Assembly: GCA_945907055.1 (NCBI GenBank)
Contig: CAMDSG010000013.1
Location: 1-20,890, forward strand
DNA length: 20,890 nucleotides
Direction of reading: 5' to 3'
DNA from: Bifidobacterium breve
GTDB taxonomy: Bacteria; Actinomycetota; Acidimicrobiia; IMCC26256
The notes below the pieces were generated by a model, which saw nothing but the letters and a program-made list of their open reading frames with translations, had not been told where the DNA came from and searched no databases. Shown one piece after another: positions 1 to 7,684 of the stretch (position 1 is its first letter; every line of letters starts with the position of its first letter). A program made the translations under genes and the position numbers.

Positions 1-571
1 GGTGGAAACGCCCACCGGTTGCTGACTCGATCAAGTTGAGAACGTGCTCACGATCGCGGAAACCATAGAACGCTGGAGTAAGCGCTCCAACCTGCAGCCC
101 CATCTCTCCGAGGAAGAGCAAGAAGGTCGCTATACGAGAGAGCTCGGTAAGCGCGGTGCGAATGTACTGAGCGCGCGGTGGTGCCTCAATCTCCATCAAC
201 TGCTCAGCAGCGTGGACAAATGGAACCTCGTTAGCGAAACTGCTCAACCAGTCGATTCGGTTGATAAGTGTCGTCACCTGAGGATAGGTGCGGAACTCAG
301 TAAGTTTTTCGTAGCCACGATGCATATAACCGATGACAGGATCGGCAGCGATTACGCGCTCTCCATCAAGGCGCACCACTAGTCGCAGTGTTCCGTGAGT
401 AGCGGGGTGCTGCGGGCCAAGGTTGATGATCATGTCGCCGGTATCGAGCTCGACATTTACTCGAGCATCTGCGAGGTGGCGCTGCATACCAGGTGCTACC
501 TCAAAATCAGGGACGGCTTTAAAATCAGGGCTGTCGTTTGTTGGGGTTACCGGCTGCTCGGTGCTGCTCAT
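1..571 (-). CDS. nuoD: NADH-quinone oxidoreductase subunit D, second copy, 3' part missing (NuoD2)
   Basis: Reading from the ATG at 571 gives an open frame of 190 codons that leaves the left edge, so about the first 45% of a usual ~420-residue NuoD is present. NuoD (49 kDa subunit) forms the quinone pocket with NuoB in the peripheral arm. The signature NLGPQHPATHG is at residues 50-60, followed by VIGYMHRGYEKL at 79-90 and GALTPAFYGFRDRE further on. His59 matches the quinone-binding His38 of Thermus Nqo4. The residue matching Nqo4 Tyr87 is Trp108 (context RIDWLSS), with no gap between the two sites, whereas the first-copy NuoD here keeps Tyr. The start overlaps the nuoC2 stop as ATGA. The N-terminal ~45 residues are variable. 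The family call is secure; what this copy does, and what follows it, is not visible. Confidence 0.93.
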   Translation of the reverse strand, partial: MSSTEQPVTPTNDSPDFKAVPDFEVAPGMQRHLADARVNVELDTGDMIINLGPQHPATHGTLRLVVRLDGERVIAADPVIGYMHRGYEKLTEFRTYPQVTTLINRIDWLSSFANEVPFVHAAEQLMEIEAPPRAQYIRTALTELSRIATFLLFLGEMGLQVGALTPAFYGFRDREHVLNLIESATGGRFH

Positions 572-1191
572 GCTTCACCTACCTCGTCTTTTGTCTCTTC
601 GTCGCTCTCCGAGCCAGGCATTGGTTCAACATCCGTGAGCCCTGGCCAAGGCTTTACCTCACGCGCAAGTAATGGAAAATCTTTGCGGAGTGGGTGCCCC
701 TCAAACTCTGCAGGGAGATAAAGGTGCCGCAGGCTGGGGTGTCCATCAAAGACAACTCCATACATCTCCCAGCACTCTCGCTCATGCCAATCTGCACCGG
801 GATAGACGGAGACCCAAGAATCACAATGCGGAGCGGCCTCGTCTACATCGGCTTTGATCGTAAAACCAATGTGTTGAACAGTTGACTGCACATGTGCAAA
901 TACTTGAAAACGGCCAGCGCTACCCGCTGCACCAAAAGTCATCTCTTTAGGCTGCGCTGGGGTAGAGGTATCCCCCTCGATTAGCCCAACAGTTGGTGCT
1001 GGCATCCAGTCAATGCCGGAGATAAACGAGAGATAGTTGCATCCAAGCGTGTTTCTCGCCGTCTCTGCGACACTCCGCCATGAATCAAGGCGCACGCGCA
1101 GAACAAGATTTCCACATGCCTCTGCATGCTCAATGACAGCGTCACCGAGAGCCTCTGTAACGCGCGTAGTCAACACTTCAAGGTCAGACAA
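568..1191 (-). CDS. nuoC: NADH-quinone oxidoreductase subunit C, second copy (NuoC2)
   Basis: This is the 30 kDa-type structural subunit of the complex I peripheral arm, which packs against NuoD and carries no cofactor. The family signature is complete: ERECWEMYGVVFDGHPSL at about residues 137-154 and EGHPLRKDFP at 164-173. At 207 residues it is longer than the first-copy NuoC (174). The extra length is a loop around residues 68-92 and an acidic tail (residues 185-207, rich in Glu and Asp). The start used is a TTG at 1191 that overlaps the end of nuoB2 by 8 bases. GTG or TTG codons five or six codons further in are alternatives, since the ribosome site (GGGGAG about 10 bases upstream) is only moderate. 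The stop overlaps the nuoD2 ATG, indicating translational coupling. Function is known from the family; the separate role of this copy is inference. Confidence 0.93.
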   Translation of the reverse strand: MSDLEVLTTRVTEALGDAVIEHAEACGNLVLRVRLDSWRSVAETARNTLGCNYLSFISGIDWMPAPTVGLIEGDTSTPAQPKEMTFGAAGSAGRFQVFAHVQSTVQHIGFTIKADVDEAAPHCDSWVSVYPGADWHERECWEMYGVVFDGHPSLRHLYLPAEFEGHPLRKDFPLLAREVKPWPGLTDVEPMPGSESDEETKDEVGEA

Positions 1192-1711
1192 CGTTGATCG
1201 GCTCCCCGTTCCAACGCTTGCGCATGTCGTCGTTGCCGATTCCTTCGTTCTGAATCTGCTCCTGAAGCATCACAACAGCTTGAATTAAAGCCTCTGGGCG
1301 CGGTGGGCAGCCTGGGACGTATACGTCTACTGGGAGGATCTGGTCGATTCCCTTGGTTACCGAGTAGGAGTCCCAGTAAGGCCCGCCGCAGTTTGCACAT
1401 GAACCCATTGAGATCACATATTTAGGGTCGGGCATCTGCTCGTAGAGGCGTCGGATAGCAGGGGCCATCTTGTCGGTGACCGTCCCTGAGATCACGATCA
1501 AGTCGGCTTGACGTGGGCTTGCTGGGAAAGGAATTACCCCAAGGCGCATCATGTCGTAGCGCGGGCTCGCTAGCGCCGCACCCATCTCGATAGCGCAGCA
1601 AGCGAGTCCCCACTGGAACATCCATAGCGAGTATTTGCGGCTGTAGTTGAGGAGCCATGTAAGCGGCTTTGCAACCGGCTTCTGGAGCATCCCGCTGTCG
1701 GCTAGGCCCAT
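1184..1711 (-). CDS. nuoB: NADH-quinone oxidoreductase subunit B, second copy (NuoB2)
   Basis: NuoB (PSST) holds [4Fe-4S] cluster N2, the terminal electron donor to quinone. All four ligands are present: the tandem Cys38-Cys39 (GLACCAIEMG), Cys105 (SMGSC) and Cys135 (VPGCPPRPEA). Length is 175 residues, normal for the family. The stretch after the third ligand reads ANCGGPYWDSYSV, so an additional Cys108 sits three residues past a cluster ligand. The first-copy NuoB has ASSGGMFNNYAIV there, which puts the two in different subfamilies. The ATG overlaps the nuoA2 stop by 10 bases and has an AAAGGGG ribosome site 7 bases upstream. The protein looks fully functional. Whether it docks on the single membrane arm encoded here or on one encoded to the left cannot be told. 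Confidence 0.95.
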   Translation of the reverse strand: MGLADSGMLQKPVAKPLTWLLNYSRKYSLWMFQWGLACCAIEMGAALASPRYDMMRLGVIPFPASPRQADLIVISGTVTDKMAPAIRRLYEQMPDPKYVISMGSCANCGGPYWDSYSVTKGIDQILPVDVYVPGCPPRPEALIQAVVMLQEQIQNEGIGNDDMRKRWNGEPINVV

Positions 1712-2064
1712 CTGAGAACCCCTTTACGCCAGGCGTATACGAGACCCAAGGCGAGGACGAGAATAAAGACAATCATTGAGATCAGAGCGGAGACGCCGAG
1801 TGCCTCGAGGTTGATCGCCCATGGAAATATGAAGACGGCCTCAACATCGAACATCACAAATAAAAGGGCATATACGTAATAGCGAACATTTGACTGCCCG
1901 AATCCGCGGATCGGGTCCGAGCCGGCCTCGTAGGCAATATATTTCTCTGGCTGGGGCCGATTTGGGCGCACGAGACGCCCCACTCCAAGCATGGCTCCCA
2001 CCATTCCAAGAGCGGCGACCGCGAAGACCGCGACTGCTAAATAATTACGGTAATACTGAGTCAC
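1702..2064 (-). CDS. nuoA: NADH-quinone oxidoreductase subunit A, second copy (NuoA2)
   Basis: This is a small membrane subunit (ND3 homologue) of 120 residues with three predicted helices (about 8-28, 62-83 and 88-110). Between helices 1 and 2 lies the loop that lines the quinone-site entrance. The hallmark FDVEAVFIFPWA is at about residues 71-82. The loop motif reads YEAG instead of the usual YECG, so the loop Cys is absent; the first-copy NuoA keeps it. I chose the GTG at 2064 because GGAGG lies 5 bases upstream and the protein then starts like other NuoA (MTQYYRNYLAVAV). A TTG at 2220 would add 52 residues that resemble nothing in the family. It is the first gene of the second set, 145 bases after nuoN. 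Confidence 0.9.
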   Translation of the reverse strand: MTQYYRNYLAVAVFAVAALGMVGAMLGVGRLVRPNRPQPEKYIAYEAGSDPIRGFGQSNVRYYVYALLFVMFDVEAVFIFPWAINLEALGVSALISMIVFILVLALGLVYAWRKGVLRWA

Positions 2065-2209
2065 GCGTGCCTCCACCCCGGTACTCCCGGGCCGCGGCGA
2101 GCATAGCCTTGGCCCGCGCGCACTCCCCGAACCGATAACAAACTTGCTCGAGATTCGCGCTGAGAACTCGCCAACTCGAGACTCAATTCGCCTGAGCTCT
2201 GAAGACTGA
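2065..2209 (-). promoter_or_regulatory. Gap between nuoN and nuoA2 with strong RBS and GC hairpin
   Basis: This is the only gap above ten bases in the whole run of nuo genes. On the minus strand it ends with GGAGG (2074-2070), five bases before the GTG of nuoA2. Just upstream, CCCGG-gagta-CCGGG (2091-2077) can form a 5-bp GC stem with a 5-base loop. It is not followed by a T run, so it is not a standard rho-independent terminator; it could stabilise mRNA or affect access to the ribosome site. No convincing -35/-10 pair was found, although an unlinked TATGCT occurs on the minus strand. Whether transcription starts here or reads through from nuoN is open. Confidence 0.4.
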
Positions 2210-3718
2210 TCATCGGACAAACAGGAGCGTTGCCCGCTCCGCTAGGCCGAGAAGTAATCCAGGAGCAACTCCGATAACGATGGTAAGAGCGCACGAGAAA
2301 CCAATGACGATCCCAGTCCCGAGATCAACCTTGGCAATGGGGGCCATCTCGGTGCCCTCAACTGCAGGCGTAAACATGGTCGCAGCGATCCTCAAGTAGA
2401 CGAAGGCCGCAATTGCAGCTGTGAGCATTCCGATCAAAGCGAGGAGATAGGAGGTCCCGCCGGCCCCTGCAGCCGCCGAGAATACGCCGAATTTGGCTAT
2501 AAATCCCGCAGTTAACGGAACCCCAGCCTGTGCGAGCAGAAGCAGGGTAAAAGCCCACGACAGGGCAGATCGTCGCGTGCTCAAGCCCTTAAATCTCTCC
2601 AGATCACTATCCGCATCACCACGCCCAGCGACTACCCCAACAATGGCGAAGGACCCGACGGCAAGGAACGCGTAGATCGCTAGATAGGTCAGCGCTGAGG
2701 AGACCCCTTTGATTGTCCCGGCCTGAACCCCAATGAGGATGAAGCCGGCATGGTTAATTGATGAATACGCAAGCATGCGCTTCACATCTGTCTGGATCAC
2801 AGCCCCGATACTTCCGACCAGGAGCGAGAGTACTGCAAGCACCCAGAGCAGCGGTCGCCAGTCTGAGGACGAACCCCCTAAACCGGTATAAAGAATTCGA
2901 ATGAGCGCAGCAAAGGCCGCCGCCTTCGTAGCCGAGGCCATAAAAGCTGTTACCGGGGTTGGGGCACCTTGATAAACATCAGGGGTCCACATGTGGAAGG
3001 GGGCTGCTGCAACTTTGAACCCAAGGCCAACAAGCATCAGTACTAAACCTGCCAGCAGAGTGCCGCGCTCTAGGAGTGTGACCTCTGAGAGGTAGTTAGC
3101 GATACCGACTAGCCCTGTTGATCCGGTAGCACCATAAGTAAGTGCGATTCCATAAAGGAAGACAGCGGAGGCGAAGGCCCCTAGAAGGAAGTACTTCATT
3201 CCAGCCTCTAGAGAGGTGGAGCGGCGACGGTCGTAAGCAACAAGCACGTATAGCGGGATCGAGACAATCTCTAGCGCTACGAATATCGCTATGAGGTCAT
3301 TCGACGAGGACATTGCAAGCATTCCGCTCGCAGATAAGAGCATCAGAGCCAAATACTCGGGTCCGTCTAAGCGCTCGCGGTCCAAGTAACGGCTCGCTAA
3401 CAAGACTGAGCAAGCAGTTGCAAAGAGAACAACTCCGCCGATGAATATTGAGAATCCATCAACCGCAACCATGTTGGAGAGCGTTGTATAACTTCCGTCA
3501 GTCTGGACGCGGCTCCACTGCGCAGCGAGCGCAACCGCGCTCAGGATGATTCCTACCGCCGCCACGACCAAGGCGCTTGGGTAAGCAACCGATGCACGCC
3601 TAAGAATGGAGCGCTGCAGAACAATCCCAATCGCAGCAAGTGCAAGGAGCGCTACGGGAGCAACGCCAAGCCAATCAACTCCTGGGGTGATGATGCTGGC
3701 TGCGCCTAGAGGATTCAC
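2210..3718 (-). CDS. nuoN: NADH-quinone oxidoreductase subunit N (NuoN)
   Basis: This is one of the three antiporter-like proton-pumping subunits of the complex I membrane arm (ND2 homologue), 502 residues, with about 14 hydrophobic helices along its length. Charged residues needed for pumping are visible: Glu150 in FVALEIVSIPLY (E. coli Glu133 position) and Lys235 in GLGFKVAAAPFHMW (E. coli Lys217 position). DVYQGAPTPVTAF and DVKRMLAYSSINHAGF are further family signatures. The ATG overlaps the nuoM stop as ATGA. It is the last gene of the first, complete nuo operon; its TGA lies 145 bases before the second nuoA. No truncation or odd residue was noticed. Confidence 0.97.
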   Translation of the reverse strand: MNPLGAASIITPGVDWLGVAPVALLALAAIGIVLQRSILRRASVAYPSALVVAAVGIILSAVALAAQWSRVQTDGSYTTLSNMVAVDGFSIFIGGVVLFATACSVLLASRYLDRERLDGPEYLALMLLSASGMLAMSSSNDLIAIFVALEIVSIPLYVLVAYDRRRSTSLEAGMKYFLLGAFASAVFLYGIALTYGATGSTGLVGIANYLSEVTLLERGTLLAGLVLMLVGLGFKVAAAPFHMWTPDVYQGAPTPVTAFMASATKAAAFAALIRILYTGLGGSSSDWRPLLWVLAVLSLLVGSIGAVIQTDVKRMLAYSSINHAGFILIGVQAGTIKGVSSALTYLAIYAFLAVGSFAIVGVVAGRGDADSDLERFKGLSTRRSALSWAFTLLLLAQAGVPLTAGFIAKFGVFSAAAGAGGTSYLLALIGMLTAAIAAFVYLRIAATMFTPAVEGTEMAPIAKVDLGTGIVIGFSCALTIVIGVAPGLLLGLAERATLLFVR

Positions 3719-5295
3719 TTGGACTCCTCCATCTCGTCTGAACCGTGGTCCATTCTTTCTTCGTTCAGAATCGGTGAGTTCTTAGAGAACTTAGGTGACT
3801 CATACGAAGTGGATTTCTCAACGTGCGCAATTACTGCTTTAACCGATGGTCCGATGCGGTCAAGTGCTGGCTTTGGGTAAAGACCGAGGAAGAGGCTGAG
3901 CGCAAGTAGGGGAAGAATGCATGCGAGTTCGCGCACATTCAAATCAGAGATAGTTGCGTTGTCACCCTCCGGGACGCCTGTAAAGGCGCGCTGCACTGCC
4001 CACAGAAGGTAGATCGCTGCGAGAATCACACCGCTTGCTGCAACTACTGCATACCAGCGATGCCCCATGAAGGTTCCAAGTAGCGCAAGGAACTCTCCAA
4101 CGAAACCTGAGAAGCCAGGAAGACCGATGGATGCGAAGGCGGTTACAACGAATAATCCGCCCATGATCGGTGCCGATCGCCAGAGCCCGCCGAAGTCGGC
4201 GATTAAACGAGTGTGGCGGCGTTCGTAGAGGAACCCAATTATCAAGAAGAGAACACCGGTGGTGAGTCCGTGGCTGAGCATTGTGAACACAGCCCCATCC
4301 AGACCTTGACGCGTAAGAGCGAAGGTACCGAGCACAACAAAACCGAGGTGAGCAATCGACGAGTATGCGACTAGGCGCTTCAAGTCTGGCTGCATCGTTG
4401 CAACAATCGCGCCATAAATAATTCCGATTACAGCAAGAGTAAGTAGAACTGGTGCGTACTTAACTGCCGCTGCCGGGAATATGGGGATCGCGAATCTCAG
4501 GAATCCATACGTACCTAGTTTCAGCATGACACCGGCAAGAATTACTGAGCCTGCGGTGGGTGCCTCGGTATGTGCATCTGGAAGCCACGTGTGGAGTGGC
4601 ACGAGTGGGACTTTTACTGCGAAGGCAATCGAGAACGCAGCAAAGAGCCATGCCGCTGTTGTGGGAGCAATCCCTGCCGGTGCCCATTGCGTTAGTACAC
4701 GCACATCGAATGTCAGCAGGCCTGTTGAAGACTGGTGAAGGAATCCAACGGCGAGTATCCCTACGAATAGAAACGCTGACCCAGCCATTGTGTAGATGAA
4801 GAACTTGGTAGCAGCATAGTTGCGTCGCCCATGCCCCCACCCTGCTATCAGGAAGTACATCGGTACAAGTACAACCTCGAAGAAGACAAAGAAGAGGACG
4901 AGGTCGAGCGCCAAGAAAGCACCCATAAGTGCAGCCTCTAACACGAGCAGCCAAACCGTAAAGGCTTTCACTCTCTCATTGACCCCTGTAGATGCAAGAA
5001 GCGCTATCGGCAAGAGAAGAGCATTGAGCACAACCATGAAGAGGCTGATCCCATCGACCCCAACCGTATAACGCACCCCAAGATCGCTAAACCAAGAATG
5101 GGAGCTCAAGAACTGGTATCCGGCTTTGCCGGTCTCAAAATCCGCCAGCATCCAGAGCGCTAGGCCAAGTGTTGCGATCGCAGTCATCATGCCTGCGATA
5201 CGAATCGTCTCTGGCCGATTGCTAGGCAGGCACGCAACAAAGAGTGCGCCGACGAATGGAAGAAGAATCAGCGCTGTAAGAATCGGAAAATCCAT
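3715..5295 (-). CDS. nuoM: NADH-quinone oxidoreductase subunit M (NuoM)
   Basis: This is the middle antiporter-like pump of the membrane arm (ND4 homologue), 526 residues. Key residues are in place: Glu140 in FVFFEVVLVPMYFL (E. coli Glu144 position) and Lys228 in AFAVKVPLVPLHTWLP (E. coli Lys234 position), followed by DAHTEAPTAGSVILAG and DLKRLVAYSSIAHLGF. After the last helix there is a polar tail of about 40 residues, rich in Glu, Ser and Lys and ending EMEESK, longer than the short tails usual for NuoM. The ATG at 5295 shares a base with the nuoL stop (TAATG) and the end overlaps nuoN by 4 bases, so translation of L, M and N is coupled. Confidence 0.97.
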   Translation of the reverse strand: MDFPILTALILLPFVGALFVACLPSNRPETIRIAGMMTAIATLGLALWMLADFETGKAGYQFLSSHSWFSDLGVRYTVGVDGISLFMVVLNALLLPIALLASTGVNERVKAFTVWLLVLEAALMGAFLALDLVLFFVFFEVVLVPMYFLIAGWGHGRRNYAATKFFIYTMAGSAFLFVGILAVGFLHQSSTGLLTFDVRVLTQWAPAGIAPTTAAWLFAAFSIAFAVKVPLVPLHTWLPDAHTEAPTAGSVILAGVMLKLGTYGFLRFAIPIFPAAAVKYAPVLLTLAVIGIIYGAIVATMQPDLKRLVAYSSIAHLGFVVLGTFALTRQGLDGAVFTMLSHGLTTGVLFLIIGFLYERRHTRLIADFGGLWRSAPIMGGLFVVTAFASIGLPGFSGFVGEFLALLGTFMGHRWYAVVAASGVILAAIYLLWAVQRAFTGVPEGDNATISDLNVRELACILPLLALSLFLGLYPKPALDRIGPSVKAVIAHVEKSTSYESPKFSKNSPILNEERMDHGSDEMEESK

Positions 5296-7373
5296 TATGA
5301 CCTAACCAGTGCAAATATGAGTAGAGCAGCCACGCCGGCGAAGACCACGAGTGCGTACTGGCGTACAACTCCACCTTGGGCTCTGCGCACCCCGTTGCTT
5401 ATGGACGCAACCCCAGAGGCGACTCCGTTAACCGCACCATCAATAATCCCTTGATCAACCGTGTTGGCGATCCACTCAGCGAAACGTCGGATCGGGCCAT
5501 CGACACAGCGTGCGAGTACTGCATCAAAGTAATACGCGTTACCAAATACGCGACCGAGGCTCCCCAAGCGGCGGTCTAGAGGGTCGTCTGCTGGATCCTC
5601 TAGGCCCTTGCGATACATGCCTCGACCGATTAGCACTCCAGTGATTGCAACCACAACAGCAAGGGTAGAGAGCCCAAAGCCTGCAGCAAATGACGGAACC
5701 TCAATTGGTTCTACCGTCTCAAATACAGGCTCAAGGAAATGCCCTAGGTACTCAAATCCCTTGAATGGAAGGATGAGGATGCCACCAATCGCTGCTAGGG
5801 CGGCAAGGATTAGAACAGGGATAGTCATCGTTGCAGGTGCCTCGTGCGGAGGATGGGTCATTCGCGCTGGGGCAGGGGCGGTGCCGTAAGCAACTGTCGG
5901 AGACTCTGTAGAGATCATTCCGGCTTCATGTGACTCAGCATGGGAGTCGGAGCTGGAGTCGGCGTGCGTCTCGGAGTGCGATTCTGCGTGGGCTGCCTCG
6001 CCATCGATCTCAGTCTCTGAGCTCACTACCGCAAAGCGTTCGTTACCGAACCAAACCAAGAATGTCTCGCGTGTCATGTAGAACGCTGTGAGGATCGCCG
6101 CCACAACACCAATGAACCAGACCGCGTAGTCGCCGTGGAAGAAAGCCTTTGCGAGTACCTCGTCTTTGGCCCAGAACCCTGCGAAGGGCGGAAGCCCCGC
6201 TATGGCAAGCCACGCAACAATAAAACCAAAACCGGTCAACGGCATGTACTTGCGCAGGCGCCCCATAGTACGTATGTCTTGGTTTTCATCTAGCCCGTGA
6301 ATCACCGAACCGGAGCCGAGGAAAAGCGCGGCCTTGAAGAAGGCATGCGCTACTACTAGCCCGATTGCTGCCGTATACGCGCCGACTCCAAGAGCAAGGA
6401 ACATGTACCCCAACTGGCTGACCGTTGAGTAGGCAAGAACTCTTTTGATGTCAGTCTGCACAAGGGCAACAGTTGCAGCGAGGAGTGCAGTAATCGCACC
6501 GACCCACATGACTACATCTTGTGCTGCTTGGCTCGCCTCAAATATTGGGTGAGCACGAGCGACAATGAATATTCCAGCGGTGACCATTGTGGCGGCATGG
6601 ATGAGGGCCGAGACCGGAGTTGGTCCCTCCATGGCATCTGGGAGCCAGAAGTGCAGGGGAATCTGAGCACTCTTCCCCACAGCACCTAAGAAAAGAAGTA
6701 GAGCAATCGCTGTGATGGTTCCAGAGGCGAGGCCGCCGATCTTCTCGCCTACAACTGCGTAATCGAGGGTGCCGAGGCTGCCAAAGATCAAGAACATCGC
6801 GATCATGAAACCAAGATCACCTACGCGTGTCGTTACAAATGCCTTTTTACCAGCGACAGCAGCAGAGTTACGCTCAAACCAGAATGAGATGAGCAAGTAT
6901 GAGCAGAGACCAACCCCCTCCCACCCTAAGAACGTAACCAGGAAGTTTGAGCCCAGCACGAGAATAAGCATGGACGCTACGAAGAGATTTAGATACGCGA
7001 AGAAGCGACTAAAGCGAGCATCGCCATGCATGTAGCCAATCGAGTAGAGATGAATAAGTGTTGCGATACCCGTTACAAAGAGAATCCAGGTGACTGAGAG
7101 CGGGTCGGCAAGGAAACCCATTGAGACTTTGAACCCACCAGAGGCAAACCAGTCAAAGAGCTTTACCGTATGCGCATGCTCCCCCGAGGGGAGACCACGA
7201 AGTGCTCCGAACATGAAGACGGAGACAACGAAGGATCCGAACATTAAGGCGGTAGCAATCCACCCCGCTATTGGTTCTCCAATGCGCTTACCAAATGTAA
7301 GTAAAAGCGCTGCTCCAAAGAGTGGGAGGGCTGGGACCAGCCAGATGTAATCGAGCATTGAGGATTTATTCAC
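5295..7373 (-). CDS. nuoL: NADH-quinone oxidoreductase subunit L (NuoL)
   Basis: This is the distal antiporter-like pump (ND5 homologue) with the long lateral helix at its C-terminus, 692 residues against roughly 610-640 in typical bacteria. Glu152 in FLGWEGVGLCSYLL and Lys234 in GAVGKSAQIPLHFWLPD match the E. coli pump residues Glu144 and Lys229. DAMEGPTPVSALIHAATMV is the classic signature. Much of the added length is a polar loop at about residues 452-515, rich in His, Ser, Glu and Ala, between two hydrophobic segments. The start is GTG at 7373, supported by GAGGGG six bases upstream. An ATG five codons in (MLDYIWLVP) is possible but has no better ribosome site. It lies two bases after nuoK and overlaps nuoM by one base. 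Confidence 0.97.
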   Translation of the reverse strand: MNKSSMLDYIWLVPALPLFGAALLLTFGKRIGEPIAGWIATALMFGSFVVSVFMFGALRGLPSGEHAHTVKLFDWFASGGFKVSMGFLADPLSVTWILFVTGIATLIHLYSIGYMHGDARFSRFFAYLNLFVASMLILVLGSNFLVTFLGWEGVGLCSYLLISFWFERNSAAVAGKKAFVTTRVGDLGFMIAMFLIFGSLGTLDYAVVGEKIGGLASGTITAIALLLFLGAVGKSAQIPLHFWLPDAMEGPTPVSALIHAATMVTAGIFIVARAHPIFEASQAAQDVVMWVGAITALLAATVALVQTDIKRVLAYSTVSQLGYMFLALGVGAYTAAIGLVVAHAFFKAALFLGSGSVIHGLDENQDIRTMGRLRKYMPLTGFGFIVAWLAIAGLPPFAGFWAKDEVLAKAFFHGDYAVWFIGVVAAILTAFYMTRETFLVWFGNERFAVVSSETEIDGEAAHAESHSETHADSSSDSHAESHEAGMISTESPTVAYGTAPAPARMTHPPHEAPATMTIPVLILAALAAIGGILILPFKGFEYLGHFLEPVFETVEPIEVPSFAAGFGLSTLAVVVAITGVLIGRGMYRKGLEDPADDPLDRRLGSLGRVFGNAYYFDAVLARCVDGPIRRFAEWIANTVDQGIIDGAVNGVASGVASISNGVRRAQGGVVRQYALVVFAGVAALLIFALVRS

Positions 7374-7375
7374 GC

Positions 7376-7684
7376 TCAGCCCCTCAACTCAGAGATGTCA
7401 TCGGCGGTAGTTCCTGTATGGCGGCGCCTAAAGATTGCAACGATCAGCGCCAGGCCAATCGCTACCTCGGCTGCTGCTACCACGAGAACAAAGAAGACTG
7501 CTACCTGACCCGATAGATCATTAAGGGTCTTGGAGAACGTTACGAACGTGAGGTTCACTGCATTGAGCATTAACTCAACACACATAAACATCACGATCAC
7601 ATTGCGGCGAACAAGCATCCCGACTGCGCCGATTGCGAAGAGCGCCGCTGCGAGGACGAGATACCAGGTTGGGGTAATGATCAC
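7376..7684 (-). CDS. nuoK: NADH-quinone oxidoreductase subunit K (NuoK)
   Basis: This is a 102-residue, three-helix subunit of the membrane arm (ND4L homologue), exactly the usual size. Two buried glutamates needed for proton translocation are present: Glu37 in FMCVELMLNAVNL and Glu73 in VVAAAEVAIGLAL, matching E. coli Glu36 and Glu72. It starts with ATG overlapping the nuoJ stop (ATGA), and its last codons carry the GAGGGG ribosome site used by nuoL. Nothing unusual was seen. Confidence 0.97.
   Translation of the reverse strand: MIITPTWYLVLAAALFAIGAVGMLVRRNVIVMFMCVELMLNAVNLTFVTFSKTLNDLSGQVAVFFVLVVAAAEVAIGLALIVAIFRRRHTGTTADDISELRG

Noticed and set aside
1..2064. The second nuoABCD set as decaying pseudogenes
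   Set aside because: All frames are intact, starts and stops overlap neatly, and the N2 ligands and NuoC and NuoA signatures are preserved, so selection appears active.
2077..2091. Rho-independent terminator after nuoN
   Set aside because: The stem is only five pairs, lies far from the nuoN stop and is followed by the nuoA2 ribosome site instead of a T run.
2065..2220. A TTG start at 2220 that would extend NuoA2 by 52 residues and overlap nuoN
   Set aside because: The extra residues are rich in Arg, Ser and Gly, look like translated non-coding DNA, and lack any NuoA likeness; the GTG at 2064 has a strong ribosome site and gives the normal length.
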